A DNA stretch of 60,192 nucleotides from Flavobacteriaceae bacterium UBA6268 (GCA_002440705.1 DJVA01000009.1:1-60192); one strand, 5' to 3'; positions 34,332-44,074 are shown, counted from the first letter of the stretch. Notes: generated by a model not told the origin, from the letters alone. Translations and numbers: made by a program.

Positions 34332-34841
34332 ATGAAAAAAGCATTCTATACCTTATTTACCGTGTGCACCATGGGTGCCGCACAAGCGCAAATTGCTACC
34401 GATTCGGAACTTTACCAAACATTGAAAGCAAAGGACAGTGTATTGTTTGAGGAAGTCTTCAATAAGTGCCACTTCAACTTGTTGCACGACCTCATCGATC
34501 CCAATTTGGAATTTTTTCATGATCAGGGCGGTCTTCAAAACTACGATCAATTTGTAAAAGCAGTTAAGGAAAATATCTGCTCAAACCCAGAAGTAAAACC
34601 CATCCGCAAATTGGTGGAAGGTAGTTTAAGTGTTTTTCCTTTGTACGATGAAGGCAAACTGTATGGAGCCATTCAAATGGGTGTCCATGATTTTTATTTG
34701 CAACGACCCGAAATGCCCTTGCAATTTACTTCGGAGGCAAAATTTATCCATACTTGGTTATTGGAAGAAGGCACATGGAAACTTTACACGGTACTGAGTT
34801 TTGACCATGTTTCAAAAAAACAAGAACCAAAATACCGTTAA
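34332..34841 (+). CDS. Exported NTF2-like (DUF4440) protein
   Basis: 169 residues from the ATG at 34332. Sec signal ends AQAQ (about residue 20). The SnoaL/NTF2-like fold contains FHDQGGLQNYDQFVKAVKEN and a C-terminal TWLLEEGTWKLYTVLSFDH, matching the DUF4440 group. It has no catalytic residue pattern I can assign. It converges with trxB with 33 bases between stops. Confidence 0.78.
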   Translation: MKKAFYTLFTVCTMGAAQAQIATDSELYQTLKAKDSVLFEEVFNKCHFNLLHDLIDPNLEFFHDQGGLQNYDQFVKAVKENICSNPEVKPIRKLVEGSLSVFPLYDEGKLYGAIQMGVHDFYLQRPEMPLQFTSEAKFIHTWLLEEGTWKLYTVLSFDHVSKKQEPKYR

Positions 34842-34874
34842 AAAATTACTTCTTCAACATTATGGCGCATTGAG

Positions 34875-35843
34875 TTAAGCTTCCACTTCCTCTTTACTTT
34901 CCACAGCGGCTAGGTACCGTTCGGCATCCAAGGCGGCCATACACCCAGTTCCAGCAGCGGTAACCGCTTGACGGTACTCCTTATCCTGAACATCCCCACT
35001 GGCAAAAACCCCAGGTTTGTTGGTTTTGGTAGATTTTCCTTTGGTAATTATGTAACCGGTATCGTCCATGTCGATCTGGCCTTTGAAGATTTCTGTATTG
35101 GGTTTATGCCCAATAGCCACGAAAAATCCGGTAATGGCAATTTCTTTTTTCTCGCCAGTTTCATTATTGATCATCCGAAGACCTTCGACCACTTGGTCAC
35201 CCAACACTTCATCTACTTCTGTATGATACAGTACCTCCAAATTTTTGGTAGCACTGACACGGTGCTGCATGGCTTTGGAGGCACGCATTTCACCTTTTCG
35301 TACCAGCATGGTTACTTTGTTGCAAATATTGGCCAAGTAAGTTGCTTCTTCAGCAGCGGTATCACCACCTCCAACGATGGCCACATCCTGTCCCTTGTAA
35401 AAAAACCCATCACAAACAGCACAGGCAGAAACACCTCCTCCGCGCAAACGCTGCTCACTTGGAAGACCTAGGTACTTTGCCGTAGCCCCAGTAGCTATGA
35501 TAATAGTTTCAGCTTCGAGATGCTTGGACTGGTCTACAGTAACCTTGTGAATACCGCCTTGTGCATCGCTCAATTCCACTGCGGTGACCATTCCTATTCG
35601 CACTTGTGTTCCAAATCGTTCTGCTTGTTGCTGTAGTTGAACCATCATGGTGGGGCCATCCACCCCATCAGGATATCCTGGAAAATTATCGACCTCTGTA
35701 GTGGTGGTCAACTGGCCACCTGGCTCCATTCCTGTATACATTATAGGTTTCAAATCGGCTCGAGCTGCATAAATAGCTGCAGTGTAACCCGCAGGGCCAG
35801 AACCTATAATCAAGCATTTAATGCGTTCAATCGTTTCGGGCAT
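34875..35843 (-). CDS. trxB: Thioredoxin reductase
   Basis: 322 residues, class II NADPH-dependent flavoprotein. FAD-binding GSGPAGYTAAIYAARAD is at residues 12-28, the redox pair is CAVC (SACAVCDGFF), the NADPH motif GGGDTAAEEATYLAN follows, and FASGDVQDKEYRQAVTAAG closes the FAD site. It keeps thioredoxin reduced in the cytoplasm. It probably has its own promoter in the 224-base region shared with the divergent dikinase gene (TACTTTTA on the minus strand). Confidence 0.95.
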   Translation of the reverse strand: MPETIERIKCLIIGSGPAGYTAAIYAARADLKPIMYTGMEPGGQLTTTTEVDNFPGYPDGVDGPTMMVQLQQQAERFGTQVRIGMVTAVELSDAQGGIHKVTVDQSKHLEAETIIIATGATAKYLGLPSEQRLRGGGVSACAVCDGFFYKGQDVAIVGGGDTAAEEATYLANICNKVTMLVRKGEMRASKAMQHRVSATKNLEVLYHTEVDEVLGDQVVEGLRMINNETGEKKEIAITGFFVAIGHKPNTEIFKGQIDMDDTGYIITKGKSTKTNKPGVFASGDVQDKEYRQAVTAAGTGCMAALDAERYLAAVESKEEVEA

Positions 35844-36067
35844 GGTGTATTAACTTCAAATTTTAATGGTATAAAAGTAGGAACTTTCAAAATAAACTTG
35901 CGGAAAAAGTTATTAAGAATTGTTATCAAAGCATTGTGGTTTCCAATGATTTCAGGTGCTTGAATCCGTGGCATGCACAAGCAAGTTAAAAACCCCAATT
36001 TTTTAATAGCATTCGCTTTTGAATCCTTTAGGAATCTTTCGTATCTTTTGATCAATCCTTTAGACCG
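35844..36067. other. Divergent intergenic region between trxB and the dikinase gene
   Basis: AT-rich, noncoding. It holds promoters for trxB (minus strand) and the dikinase-like gene (plus strand). I see no RNA gene or stable hairpin. Confidence 0.5.
36018..36050 (+). promoter_or_regulatory. Promoter of the dikinase-like operon
   Basis: TTTG (36018-36021) and TATCTTTTG (36042-36050) are separated by 20 bases, fitting the Bacteroidota minus-33/minus-7 arrangement, 17 bases before the ATG. Confidence 0.6.
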
Positions 36068-38980
36068 ATGCAACCAGTAAACTATTTTCAAATCCTCTGT
36101 GTGTTTTTTAGCCTAAGTTTCTGCACTTCCATCCATGCACAGACCTATTCCAACGACTACATCAAAAATCAAATAAGCCTCTATAAAACTGATGAACGTG
36201 GCCCATACCGTGACATTCGATGGTTTTGTGAAGATGGTAGCATACGCCAGCCCAAAGATCCTTGTCCAAATGCTATTGGTCCTGGGGTGCAACACGCTCG
36301 ATATAAGGAAGTTGTTGAAAAAATTGGAGAGAAAGAACATGTTTTTTTGGGGCAAATCCTTGCCTATACCAGTAAAGAAGCGCTTTGGGACGAAAATTAC
36401 CAACAATCCCGTCTCAAACAATACCAATTGGGAAAATACCTTTACAGTGTGGCCAATGGTTGGGTTTTGGAAAAAGCACAATACTATCGAGGAGCCATAC
36501 AAGTTGAGGATGAAGAAGCTGCTGGGAAAGACTTTTTCAAATGGGTATTGGGAGATGACTCCAAAATACGGAGAAAATTCTTTTTGATCCGTGAATCCCT
36601 TAAAGACGTGCCACACTCTGGCGACAGTAACCTAGCCCAATTGATGCGAAGTCAATCCAAGACCATCAGCGATGAGCTTCCTCTTTTTATGGGCTTGCGC
36701 ATCAAAATCCATGGACAGCCCGATGAAGGAGATATTGAAAAAGTAAAAGTTTTTCAACAGAAAAACCAATCCAAAATTTCCGGTTCAGTCTACAAACAAA
36801 TTGACGATTTGATTGCTACCATGAACCAATTCTACAATCCCATAGACGGCTCCAAGATTGCCGAGAAAACTGACAAAGTCACTAATGCATCCCTTAAGCA
36901 AAACCTGGATAGTTTTCAAAAAAACACCGACTTTAAGGACCCTGCATCAGTTATCGAGAAAGGCGCCCAGCTTTTGTTGGAATTGCGTGAAAACCTTACT
37001 GCTGAAAAAAATGTATTGGGACGTTTGCAACTTTTGGACCGCTCATTGAAAGTGGAATCCTTGATATTCAAGGAGGCTCTGCGATGGGAGCCAAAAACAT
37101 TGGAAGAACTCATTCAAAAAATCTATTACCTAGGGATGGCCAACGCCGGAACCGGAAGCATTGAACTTTGGGAATGGGAAACGATTGAGCCTGTATTAAG
37201 ACCAAAAAAAAATGAAACTTTAAGTCTGGGGACGCTTACAGAACTCCTCGAAACAGCGCGTGGTGAAGTGGAATGGGGTGCTTCCATGGTAAAGGCCTTA
37301 TATCTTGAAACGGTAAATCGCTATGACGGTTTTGAACCCAAAAGCCGTAATTTTATTGACGATCGCATTAGAGGGTCCCTATTATTGGCTCTTGGCAAAA
37401 GTGTTGCTGAATTGGGCCATTTTTTGACAAATGAGGCCCAGTTGAAAAATTCCCTGCTGGATTTTTCAAATACCACCTCCTTTAGGGGGCTTAATCCCGG
37501 TTATGCATTTGGAGAATTGGAAGTTGTGGAAGGTAATCCCGAATCGGTTGAAGTTGTTTCCAATAAAATATACATCTTCCAACGTCCTCCATCCGATTTG
37601 AAGCCCGTCGCCGGAATTGCAACTGTAGAGGAAGGAAACATGGTTTCGCATGTGCAACTGCTCGCTAGAAATTTAGGAATTCCAAACATGGCCCTATCTG
37701 CGGAAGATCTTAAAAGACTGAAGAAATTTGATGGCCAAAAGATTTTTTATGCCGTTTCCAATAAAGGAACCGTCATCATGAAGCTTGAAGCAGACATGAC
37801 CTTAGAGGAGAAAAAACTTTTTGAGCGAAAAGAACGGAAAGAGGAAAAAATCGAAGTTCCCGTTCAAAAAATGCAATTGAACGTGACCCATGTACTCAAT
37901 ATGCGGGAAGTTGATGCCGCTTCGTCTGGAATCGTTTGTGGCCCCAAGGCAGCCAATTTGGGACAACTTAAAAAAATGTTTCCAGAACATGTAGTAGAGG
38001 GACTGGTCATCCCTTTTGGTATTTTCAGGAGCCACATGGACCAACCCATGCCTGGACAGGCTACTACCTATTGGGAATACCTTACCAAAGCCTTTGAAGA
38101 AGCCGATCAAAAGCGAAATTCTGGATCCGATGAAAGTGCTATCGAACTTTTCCTCTTGGAAAGACTTGCAGTACTCAGAGAGGCTATAAAAGACATGCCT
38201 CTCCGAACCGATTTCAAAAGTGAATTGGAGCATCGGTTTCAGGAAGTGTTCAAAGCTCCGATGGGGAAAGTTCCCGTATTTTTAAGAAGTGATACCAACA
38301 TGGAAGATCTAAAGGATTTCACCGGGGCCGGATTAAACCTTACCCTTTTCAATGTTGTGGATTCAAATAAAATTTGGGAAGGCATTAAATCGGTTTGGGC
38401 ATCGCCTTATTCAGATCGAAGTTTCAAGTGGCGGCAAAAGTACCTATCCAATCCTGAAAATGTATTTCCTTCCATCCTTATCATCCCAAGTGTGGATGTA
38501 GATTACAGTGGGGTCATGATTACAAAAGGAATTCGATCTGGAATCAATGAAGACATCACGGTAGCCTTTAGCAGAGGGGCCGGCGGAGCTGTGGACGGGC
38601 AAATTGCCGAAACCTATTTGATTCGAATGGACGAAAGCTACCAACTTTTGTCACCTGCCAGGGAGCCTTATTACAATTCCCTTCCATTGGAGGGAGGAAC
38701 CCAGAAAAATGCCACCACTTTCGAGGAAGAGATTCTCAGCAAGCAAAATATCCACGATTTGTGTGAACTCGCTTCCCAAATCAGGGAAAAAATGGAGGCC
38801 ATGAATGCCGAGTATGTTGGGGCTTATGATGTAGAATTGGGATTCAAGAAAGAAAAAATCTGGTTGTTTCAAATACGTCCTTTTGTGGAAAACAAAAAGG
38901 CCCTAAGTTCTGATTACTTGGAGGCCATTACTCCTACGGTTGAAAAGAATAAATTGATTTCTATAAAAAGCCCATTGTGA
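36068..38980 (+). CDS. Exported glucan-water-dikinase-like protein (PEP/pyruvate-binding family)
   Basis: 970 residues. N-terminal Sec signal (about 1-24, ending IHAQ). Residues 25-480 are helical and unrecognised, with a Cys54-Cys66 pair that could form a disulfide. A swivelling phosphohistidine domain follows (about 500-600) with SHVQLLARNLGIP; His528 is the likely phospho-carrier. A PPDK_N-type ATP-binding domain is C-terminal (about 620-945): FLRSDTNMEDLKDFTGAGLN with Arg740, ending in QIRPF (Arg937). This domain order is that of alpha-glucan water dikinases and is opposite to PEP synthase. Export of an ATP-dependent phosphotransferase is unusual. The substrate is unknown. Confidence 0.75.
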   Translation: MQPVNYFQILCVFFSLSFCTSIHAQTYSNDYIKNQISLYKTDERGPYRDIRWFCEDGSIRQPKDPCPNAIGPGVQHARYKEVVEKIGEKEHVFLGQILAYTSKEALWDENYQQSRLKQYQLGKYLYSVANGWVLEKAQYYRGAIQVEDEEAAGKDFFKWVLGDDSKIRRKFFLIRESLKDVPHSGDSNLAQLMRSQSKTISDELPLFMGLRIKIHGQPDEGDIEKVKVFQQKNQSKISGSVYKQIDDLIATMNQFYNPIDGSKIAEKTDKVTNASLKQNLDSFQKNTDFKDPASVIEKGAQLLLELRENLTAEKNVLGRLQLLDRSLKVESLIFKEALRWEPKTLEELIQKIYYLGMANAGTGSIELWEWETIEPVLRPKKNETLSLGTLTELLETARGEVEWGASMVKALYLETVNRYDGFEPKSRNFIDDRIRGSLLLALGKSVAELGHFLTNEAQLKNSLLDFSNTTSFRGLNPGYAFGELEVVEGNPESVEVVSNKIYIFQRPPSDLKPVAGIATVEEGNMVSHVQLLARNLGIPNMALSAEDLKRLKKFDGQKIFYAVSNKGTVIMKLEADMTLEEKKLFERKERKEEKIEVPVQKMQLNVTHVLNMREVDAASSGIVCGPKAANLGQLKKMFPEHVVEGLVIPFGIFRSHMDQPMPGQATTYWEYLTKAFEEADQKRNSGSDESAIELFLLERLAVLREAIKDMPLRTDFKSELEHRFQEVFKAPMGKVPVFLRSDTNMEDLKDFTGAGLNLTLFNVVDSNKIWEGIKSVWASPYSDRSFKWRQKYLSNPENVFPSILIIPSVDVDYSGVMITKGIRSGINEDITVAFSRGAGGAVDGQIAETYLIRMDESYQLLSPAREPYYNSLPLEGGTQKNATTFEEEILSKQNIHDLCELASQIREKMEAMNAEYVGAYDVELGFKKEKIWLFQIRPFVENKKALSSDYLEAITPTVEKNKLISIKSPL

Positions 38981-40239
38981 TGAAAAAACACTTCTATCTT
39001 GTTGGTATTCTCTTTCTACTCACCTTTAGTATTGCTTTTGTTCCCTATCCTATTGACGGCTATGAATATTCTGGAATCAAACGATTGAAACGCCTCGAAC
39101 TGATCAAAAAGGGAGAACTCAAGGATGCTACCCTCATTCCACCAGGTGCCATGAAGTCCATTGCGGATATTCAATTGAATCTTTTGGTTCGTGATTCGGA
39201 CAGCGTTGGAATGTTTCTGGAAGTGGATGAAGCCTTTCAGAATAGCATTAATGGGCTTTTCAAGGGGTTGGATCGCAATTATTCGATTTCTGTATTGGAC
39301 ATCACCAATGAAGATACCTTACGGTACGCCGAGCGAAATCCGTTGGCAGGCTACCAACCGGGAAGTGTTGGGAAATTGGCAGTACTCACAGGACTTTTTA
39401 CCCAGTTGGCTGCTATCTATCCAGACTCTTTTGAAGATCGAATCAATTTGTTGAAAGCCAAAAGGGTTATGTCTGGTCAATGGGGGCTTACCGATGAGCA
39501 TACCGTCCCCATTTACGACATCGAAACCCAAAAGCTCGTAAAGAGACAAGTGATTGCCAGCGATGTGTTTTCCCTGTTTGAATGGGCCGATCACATGCTA
39601 TCGGTCAGTAATAATGGTGCTGCAAGTATTGTGTGGCGGGAAGCCCTTTTAATGGCCGCTTTTAAGGATCACTATCCCGACTTAACCGCCGAAGAAGCCG
39701 AAGCCTATTTCAAAAATACACCACGTACCGAACTTACCGACTTGGCTATGGAAGTAGTGAATCAGCCCTTAAGGCAATTGGGAATTTCTCACGATGAATG
39801 GCGTTTGGGAAGTTTTTTTACCCAAGGAGCCAACAAATACGTTAGCGATAAAGGCGGCAGTATTGGGACTACTCGGGGACTAATGAAATATTTGGTACAA
39901 TTGGAACAGGGAAAAGTGGTAGACCGCAATTCGAGCCTTGAAATAAAGCGGTTAATGTACATGACCGATAGGCGGATTCGCTATGCGCAATCGCCAGCAC
40001 TAAAAGAAGCCGCAGTCTATTTCAAATCGGGCAGTTTGTACAAATGCGACCGAAGTAAAGGGGAAAGCTGTGGCAAGTACATGGGAAATGTACAGAACTA
40101 CATGAACTCCGTCGCTATCGTGGAACATCCGGACAATACCTGCTACATCGTAGTTTTAATGAGTAATGTTTTGAGGAAAAACTCCGCAACAGACCATATG
40201 AATTTGGCCAGCAACATCGACAAAATCATTCGAAAGTAA
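38980..40239 (+). CDS. Exported serine beta-lactamase/transpeptidase-fold protein
   Basis: 419 residues from the ATG at 38980, which shares one base with the dikinase stop (TGATG); coupling is therefore tight. A signal or anchor segment (about 3-22) is followed by a class A beta-lactamase-like domain: SxxK is S129-V-G-K132 (PGSVGK), SxN is S210-N-N and KTG is K349-S-G. The set is complete, so it may be a penicillin-interacting enzyme or an esterase. It also has a long N-terminal extension. Its stop abuts the convergent transporter gene with no gap. Confidence 0.75.
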   Translation: MKKHFYLVGILFLLTFSIAFVPYPIDGYEYSGIKRLKRLELIKKGELKDATLIPPGAMKSIADIQLNLLVRDSDSVGMFLEVDEAFQNSINGLFKGLDRNYSISVLDITNEDTLRYAERNPLAGYQPGSVGKLAVLTGLFTQLAAIYPDSFEDRINLLKAKRVMSGQWGLTDEHTVPIYDIETQKLVKRQVIASDVFSLFEWADHMLSVSNNGAASIVWREALLMAAFKDHYPDLTAEEAEAYFKNTPRTELTDLAMEVVNQPLRQLGISHDEWRLGSFFTQGANKYVSDKGGSIGTTRGLMKYLVQLEQGKVVDRNSSLEIKRLMYMTDRRIRYAQSPALKEAAVYFKSGSLYKCDRSKGESCGKYMGNVQNYMNSVAIVEHPDNTCYIVVLMSNVLRKNSATDHMNLASNIDKIIRK

Positions 40240-43074
40240 TCAGAGCGCTTGCAAGATACTCTCTGCGCGATGAGCAATTTTTTCATTTGGGTCATTGGAA
40301 ATCCATTCCAATAGGGGGCGGAATTGTTCTGACCGCAATTGCTCTATGAGATAAAGCACTGCAAATTTCAGCTTGGCATCCTTGCGCCTTAATAACTGAT
40401 GGTAACATTCCACTTCACTAAATACTTTAAGCTCCAAGGTTTTGATTTGATCCTCCGTGATGGTTTCTGTAATCATCGACTCGGCCAAGGGGATAAGTTG
40501 GCGCTTTAAGGGTGCGTTCAAAATATTATCCAAAAACTCGATGGCATGAATTCGCTGTTCCTCCCCTCCCATCAATATGGTATTTAATATGGGGTCAATA
40601 TCCTGAGGTGGGTATTTAATACCCAGCAAACTGAAAATACGTTGCAGTTGCCTGTCCAAGCGTTGTTCCAATAAAGCCATCAATTGGTTTCGCGCTTCTT
40701 TTACCTGGAATTCACTTTCAAGTGTTGCCTTTTTATGCTGAAGTACAATCTGGGAATGAATTACAGAAAGGGTATTTTGATACAATTGACACTCGTCCAA
40801 AACCCTGTTAATAAGCAATCGATCTTGAATCATTAATTGGGGTTGTTTCCATTTGAGGCGTTTCAGGGCTTCAATGGCTTCCATTTTCACCGCGTGTTCG
40901 GTATCCTGGGTAAGTTTGAAAAGAGTGTCCATCGCTTTTTGGTTGGCAAAATGCTCGATAACCTCCACTGCTTGAACCGCTTCCTGAAGTTCGAGGGTTT
41001 CCGCCAAGATCCACGAATACAGGATATCGATCATGGGTTCGCCATACCCATGTAATCCGCTTATGGCTGCACTACGAGTATCCCTGGAAGTAAGGCTTTG
41101 GATAAGGACGTTTACAAAATCAACGTCCAAGGTAGCAGCAGCACTTTTGAGCGCGATGGTACGTACGGGGATAAATTCCGATTCCAAATAGTGTTTCAGG
41201 AAAGGATAAAAGCGTTCCAATTTGGCGTTGCCTATGGCCTGAAGAATCGCTTCAGTTTTATCCATTTTCTGTGAAGGATCAGTAAGGGTTGAAAGCACTT
41301 CGATTGCTTCTTGCACGGCATGGTTCAATTGGTATTCCTGTTGCAGGCGATAGTGATTTCTGAGTTCCAGCGACAAACCAATCAATGCTGCATTGGAAAT
41401 GGTCAAATCCGAACTGTTAAGGTATTTGTCGAAAAGTGCTTGGGTATTCTGGGGGTAATGTTTCAGCAGGTATTGAAAAGCGGCGGTAGTCACTTCTTGA
41501 TCGCTGTCGTGAATCAACAGTTCCATTTGCTCGCTTAGGTTTTCCGATCTCAAAAAATAAAGGTTTTCAATGGCCAGTGTCCTTACTTCTGGATCGATGT
41601 GCATCAAAAGGTTCTTGATCTGTAGAAAAAAGCGTTCATCTTTGGCGCTCAGGGTTTTTTGGAGCATGTAACTAATTTGTTCTTTATCGCCTTCCTCCAG
41701 GACTTTTTTCACGGTACCTATAATAGAGGTTATTGGAATTTCCGTTTTGCTGTTTTTGACTTTCTTGTACGAACTGGTTTCCAAAAGATTTTTGAAGGCC
41801 ACAATGTATTCCCTTCTCAAGTAAAATATGAACACCAACCAAATCAGTATCAGCACAATGATAATCAAACTCACGTAGGTGGAGGCTATCTCCAACCCAT
41901 TGATAAAGAATATGAGGATGAAGCCCGCTAAGCCCGTAGCAATACTATCTACCACTACATCCGTAAAGGTTTTGGTCCTTTTTTTGATTTCGATGGGAAT
42001 GGGGATAGAGAGCAACTCGGTTGCCGCTTTGTTGATGGACTGTTTGAAGCTACCGTCCACAACCTTAATGAAAACCACTACCCATAGTTCGGGATAAAAC
42101 AAGAGCACTGCCGAACCCATTAAAATGCCGACCGGAAGCCAAAGCAAAGATTTTCCCACTCCAAAGGTACCAACCACTTTTTGTGTAAAAAATAGCTGAA
42201 TTAACAACGATACGGCACTCAAGGTGGAAAACCAAAACCCGAAAAAGGATGCTAGTTCCTCCGAATCCAAAAAATGCTTTGCCGCATAGTCACTGTATTG
42301 ATAATCCACTAGTTTGGCCACCAAAACGCTAATTCCGATCACTAGGGCGATGTACGACAACAGCTTCGATTTTTGTATGAGTCGAAACGGTGATTTTTCT
42401 GTGGGCTCCGACCGCAATGCCTTCTGAAAAATGGTAAGGTGCGACACTTCCTTCCGCCAGATATACCTATTGATAGGGACACAACAAAAAAGCAATGCCG
42501 CGGCAATAAAGAACAAGCTTTCCGTTTGAATGAATTGCAATAAAAAGGATGTAAGATACCCTCCAAAAATACCTCCTGCTATGGCGCCAGCACCAATAAA
42601 ACCAAACACCCGCTTTGCTTCCCGGGCATTGTAAACCAGATTCGCTAAAATCCAAAACTGGGAAGCGGTAAGCAAACCAAATAACGACACCCAGACATAG
42701 GGTACATACAGGACAAATCCCTTGGCATAGTGCATTTGAAACAGAAAACCAAACAATAACAAACTTGCCACCGAAAACCAAAGTGTCCTTTGAACTACTT
42801 TTATTAAAGAAAAACGCTCCAAGGCCCGATTGTAAAACAAGGAACCTAGAATAGCCATAAATGCAGTAACCACATATCCAAAGGGCAAAGCATCCGATCC
42901 CAACTCGGAAAGGAACAAAGAATTCACCGTGGGCTTTACTATAAGCAATGTGGTGATGAGCAAAAAAATTTGCAACTGCAATAGCAGGGTCTTCTTCAAT
43001 TCATAAGGCTTGAGATCGAAGAGGTTGATAAAATATGTTCCAACAGTTTTGATAGGGAAATTTTGAGCTACCAA
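40240..43074 (-). CDS. ATP/ADP-translocase-like (NTT) transporter fused to HEAT repeats
   Basis: 944 residues. The first 430 residues have about 12 membrane helices of the NTT (TLC-type nucleotide transporter) fold: FLLITTLLIVKPTVNSLFL, ASQFWILANLVYNAREAKR and FGFIGAGAIAGGIFGGYL are family-like. Residues 440-944 form HEAT-type helical repeats (LRSENLSEQMELLIHDS, TKSAAATLDVDFVNVLIQSL-like segments). NTT proteins exchange ATP/ADP or other NTPs. Start is a TTG, so the N-terminus is uncertain. It follows the beta-lactamase-like gene by 62 bases on the same strand. Substrate and direction cannot be inferred. Confidence 0.78.
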   Translation of the reverse strand: MVAQNFPIKTVGTYFINLFDLKPYELKKTLLLQLQIFLLITTLLIVKPTVNSLFLSELGSDALPFGYVVTAFMAILGSLFYNRALERFSLIKVVQRTLWFSVASLLLFGFLFQMHYAKGFVLYVPYVWVSLFGLLTASQFWILANLVYNAREAKRVFGFIGAGAIAGGIFGGYLTSFLLQFIQTESLFFIAAALLFCCVPINRYIWRKEVSHLTIFQKALRSEPTEKSPFRLIQKSKLLSYIALVIGISVLVAKLVDYQYSDYAAKHFLDSEELASFFGFWFSTLSAVSLLIQLFFTQKVVGTFGVGKSLLWLPVGILMGSAVLLFYPELWVVVFIKVVDGSFKQSINKAATELLSIPIPIEIKKRTKTFTDVVVDSIATGLAGFILIFFINGLEIASTYVSLIIIVLILIWLVFIFYLRREYIVAFKNLLETSSYKKVKNSKTEIPITSIIGTVKKVLEEGDKEQISYMLQKTLSAKDERFFLQIKNLLMHIDPEVRTLAIENLYFLRSENLSEQMELLIHDSDQEVTTAAFQYLLKHYPQNTQALFDKYLNSSDLTISNAALIGLSLELRNHYRLQQEYQLNHAVQEAIEVLSTLTDPSQKMDKTEAILQAIGNAKLERFYPFLKHYLESEFIPVRTIALKSAAATLDVDFVNVLIQSLTSRDTRSAAISGLHGYGEPMIDILYSWILAETLELQEAVQAVEVIEHFANQKAMDTLFKLTQDTEHAVKMEAIEALKRLKWKQPQLMIQDRLLINRVLDECQLYQNTLSVIHSQIVLQHKKATLESEFQVKEARNQLMALLEQRLDRQLQRIFSLLGIKYPPQDIDPILNTILMGGEEQRIHAIEFLDNILNAPLKRQLIPLAESMITETITEDQIKTLELKVFSEVECYHQLLRRKDAKLKFAVLYLIEQLRSEQFRPLLEWISNDPNEKIAHRAESILQAL

Positions 43075-43136
43075 TTTAAAAAATAAAAGGAGACCAAAAA
43101 TCCCCTTTACTTAACGGAATGGTTACAGATTTTTTT

Positions 43137-44051
43137 CTAGTTGGCCGTAAAATACGTTTGTTTTTTTAAGATTTTCTCTACGGGCACAACCAAATCCCTA
43201 ATGATTTGTTCGCCATTGGAATCATCAATCAATGCCACAAGGATGTACCGCCTGGTTGGATCCTCATCCCAAACCAAGATGGAGTCGGCATGATAGGTTT
43301 CCCAGGTTCCCGATTTCCGAAACAAACGTGCATGGGGAGCAATACGGTCTAGGGTGTTTACGAATTTATGATGCAATTCGGGGTTTTCAAAAATGTCTAG
43401 CATTTGTTTGGAACGCTTTTCATTTACTAGTTTTCCGTAGGAGAGTAGGTAAAAATAACGGCAAACTTGGGTTACAGAAGCGGCATGACTCAAATTTTTC
43501 AAAGGTTCGCGATGGGTTTCCCCTCCTTTTCCATAGCGTTTCCCAACCCATAGACCTCCCCCGTTACGCTTGTTATAAAAAAGGTATTTTGGGTCGGTCA
43601 TTACCTTTTCAATTTTATCATACCCCAAACGATCTATCATTCGGGTAGAAGCCGCATTATCGGACTTACTAATCATCAATCTAAGGTCTTTTTTGATTTC
43701 AGGGGTCTCTTTTAATTGCCCTTTGTCCATAGCATCCATAGCCGTGAGTAGGATTGCAATTTTAGGCAGGCTTGCAGCATACATCATCTGGTTCCCATTA
43801 ACCCGTGCAAATCGCACTTGTTGCGGATTGCTCAAATCTACAACCCCTACCGCCATTTTTTTCTGCAAAATTAGTCGCTTCCAATCTGGATGGGCCATTA
43901 ACTCTGCTTCCAAACTCTTCTGAAAATCTTGATTCACAAGACTCGTAAGGGGTTTGGGAGATTTGTCTCCAATAGCAATAGGCAAGCTTTGCTGAGCCAC
44001 ACCAAGGATGATCCCAAAGAATAAGAAATAAATAACCAGTAATTTTTTCAT
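43137..44051 (-). CDS. Exported class A beta-lactamase-type serine hydrolase
   Basis: 304 residues with a Sec signal (ending VAQ, about residue 19). All class A landmarks are present: S94-L-P-K97, S130-D-N132, an omega-loop EPLKN with Glu182 and Asn186 in place of E166/N170, and K246-S-G248. It is thus likely a catalytically active penicillin-binding or beta-lactam-hydrolysing fold, though it may act on peptidoglycan. It leads the two-gene operon with the NTT-HEAT transporter and has a perfect minus-7 element. Confidence 0.85.
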   Translation of the reverse strand: MKKLLVIYFLFFGIILGVAQQSLPIAIGDKSPKPLTSLVNQDFQKSLEAELMAHPDWKRLILQKKMAVGVVDLSNPQQVRFARVNGNQMMYAASLPKIAILLTAMDAMDKGQLKETPEIKKDLRLMISKSDNAASTRMIDRLGYDKIEKVMTDPKYLFYNKRNGGGLWVGKRYGKGGETHREPLKNLSHAASVTQVCRYFYLLSYGKLVNEKRSKQMLDIFENPELHHKFVNTLDRIAPHARLFRKSGTWETYHADSILVWDEDPTRRYILVALIDDSNGEQIIRDLVVPVEKILKKQTYFTAN

Positions 44052-44074
44052 TAATAGATTGGATTGTACTTGGG

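Noticed and set aside
36068..38980. Pyruvate phosphate dikinase or PEP synthase
   Set aside because: The domain order is reversed relative to those enzymes, no PEP-binding TIM barrel is seen and there is a signal peptide.
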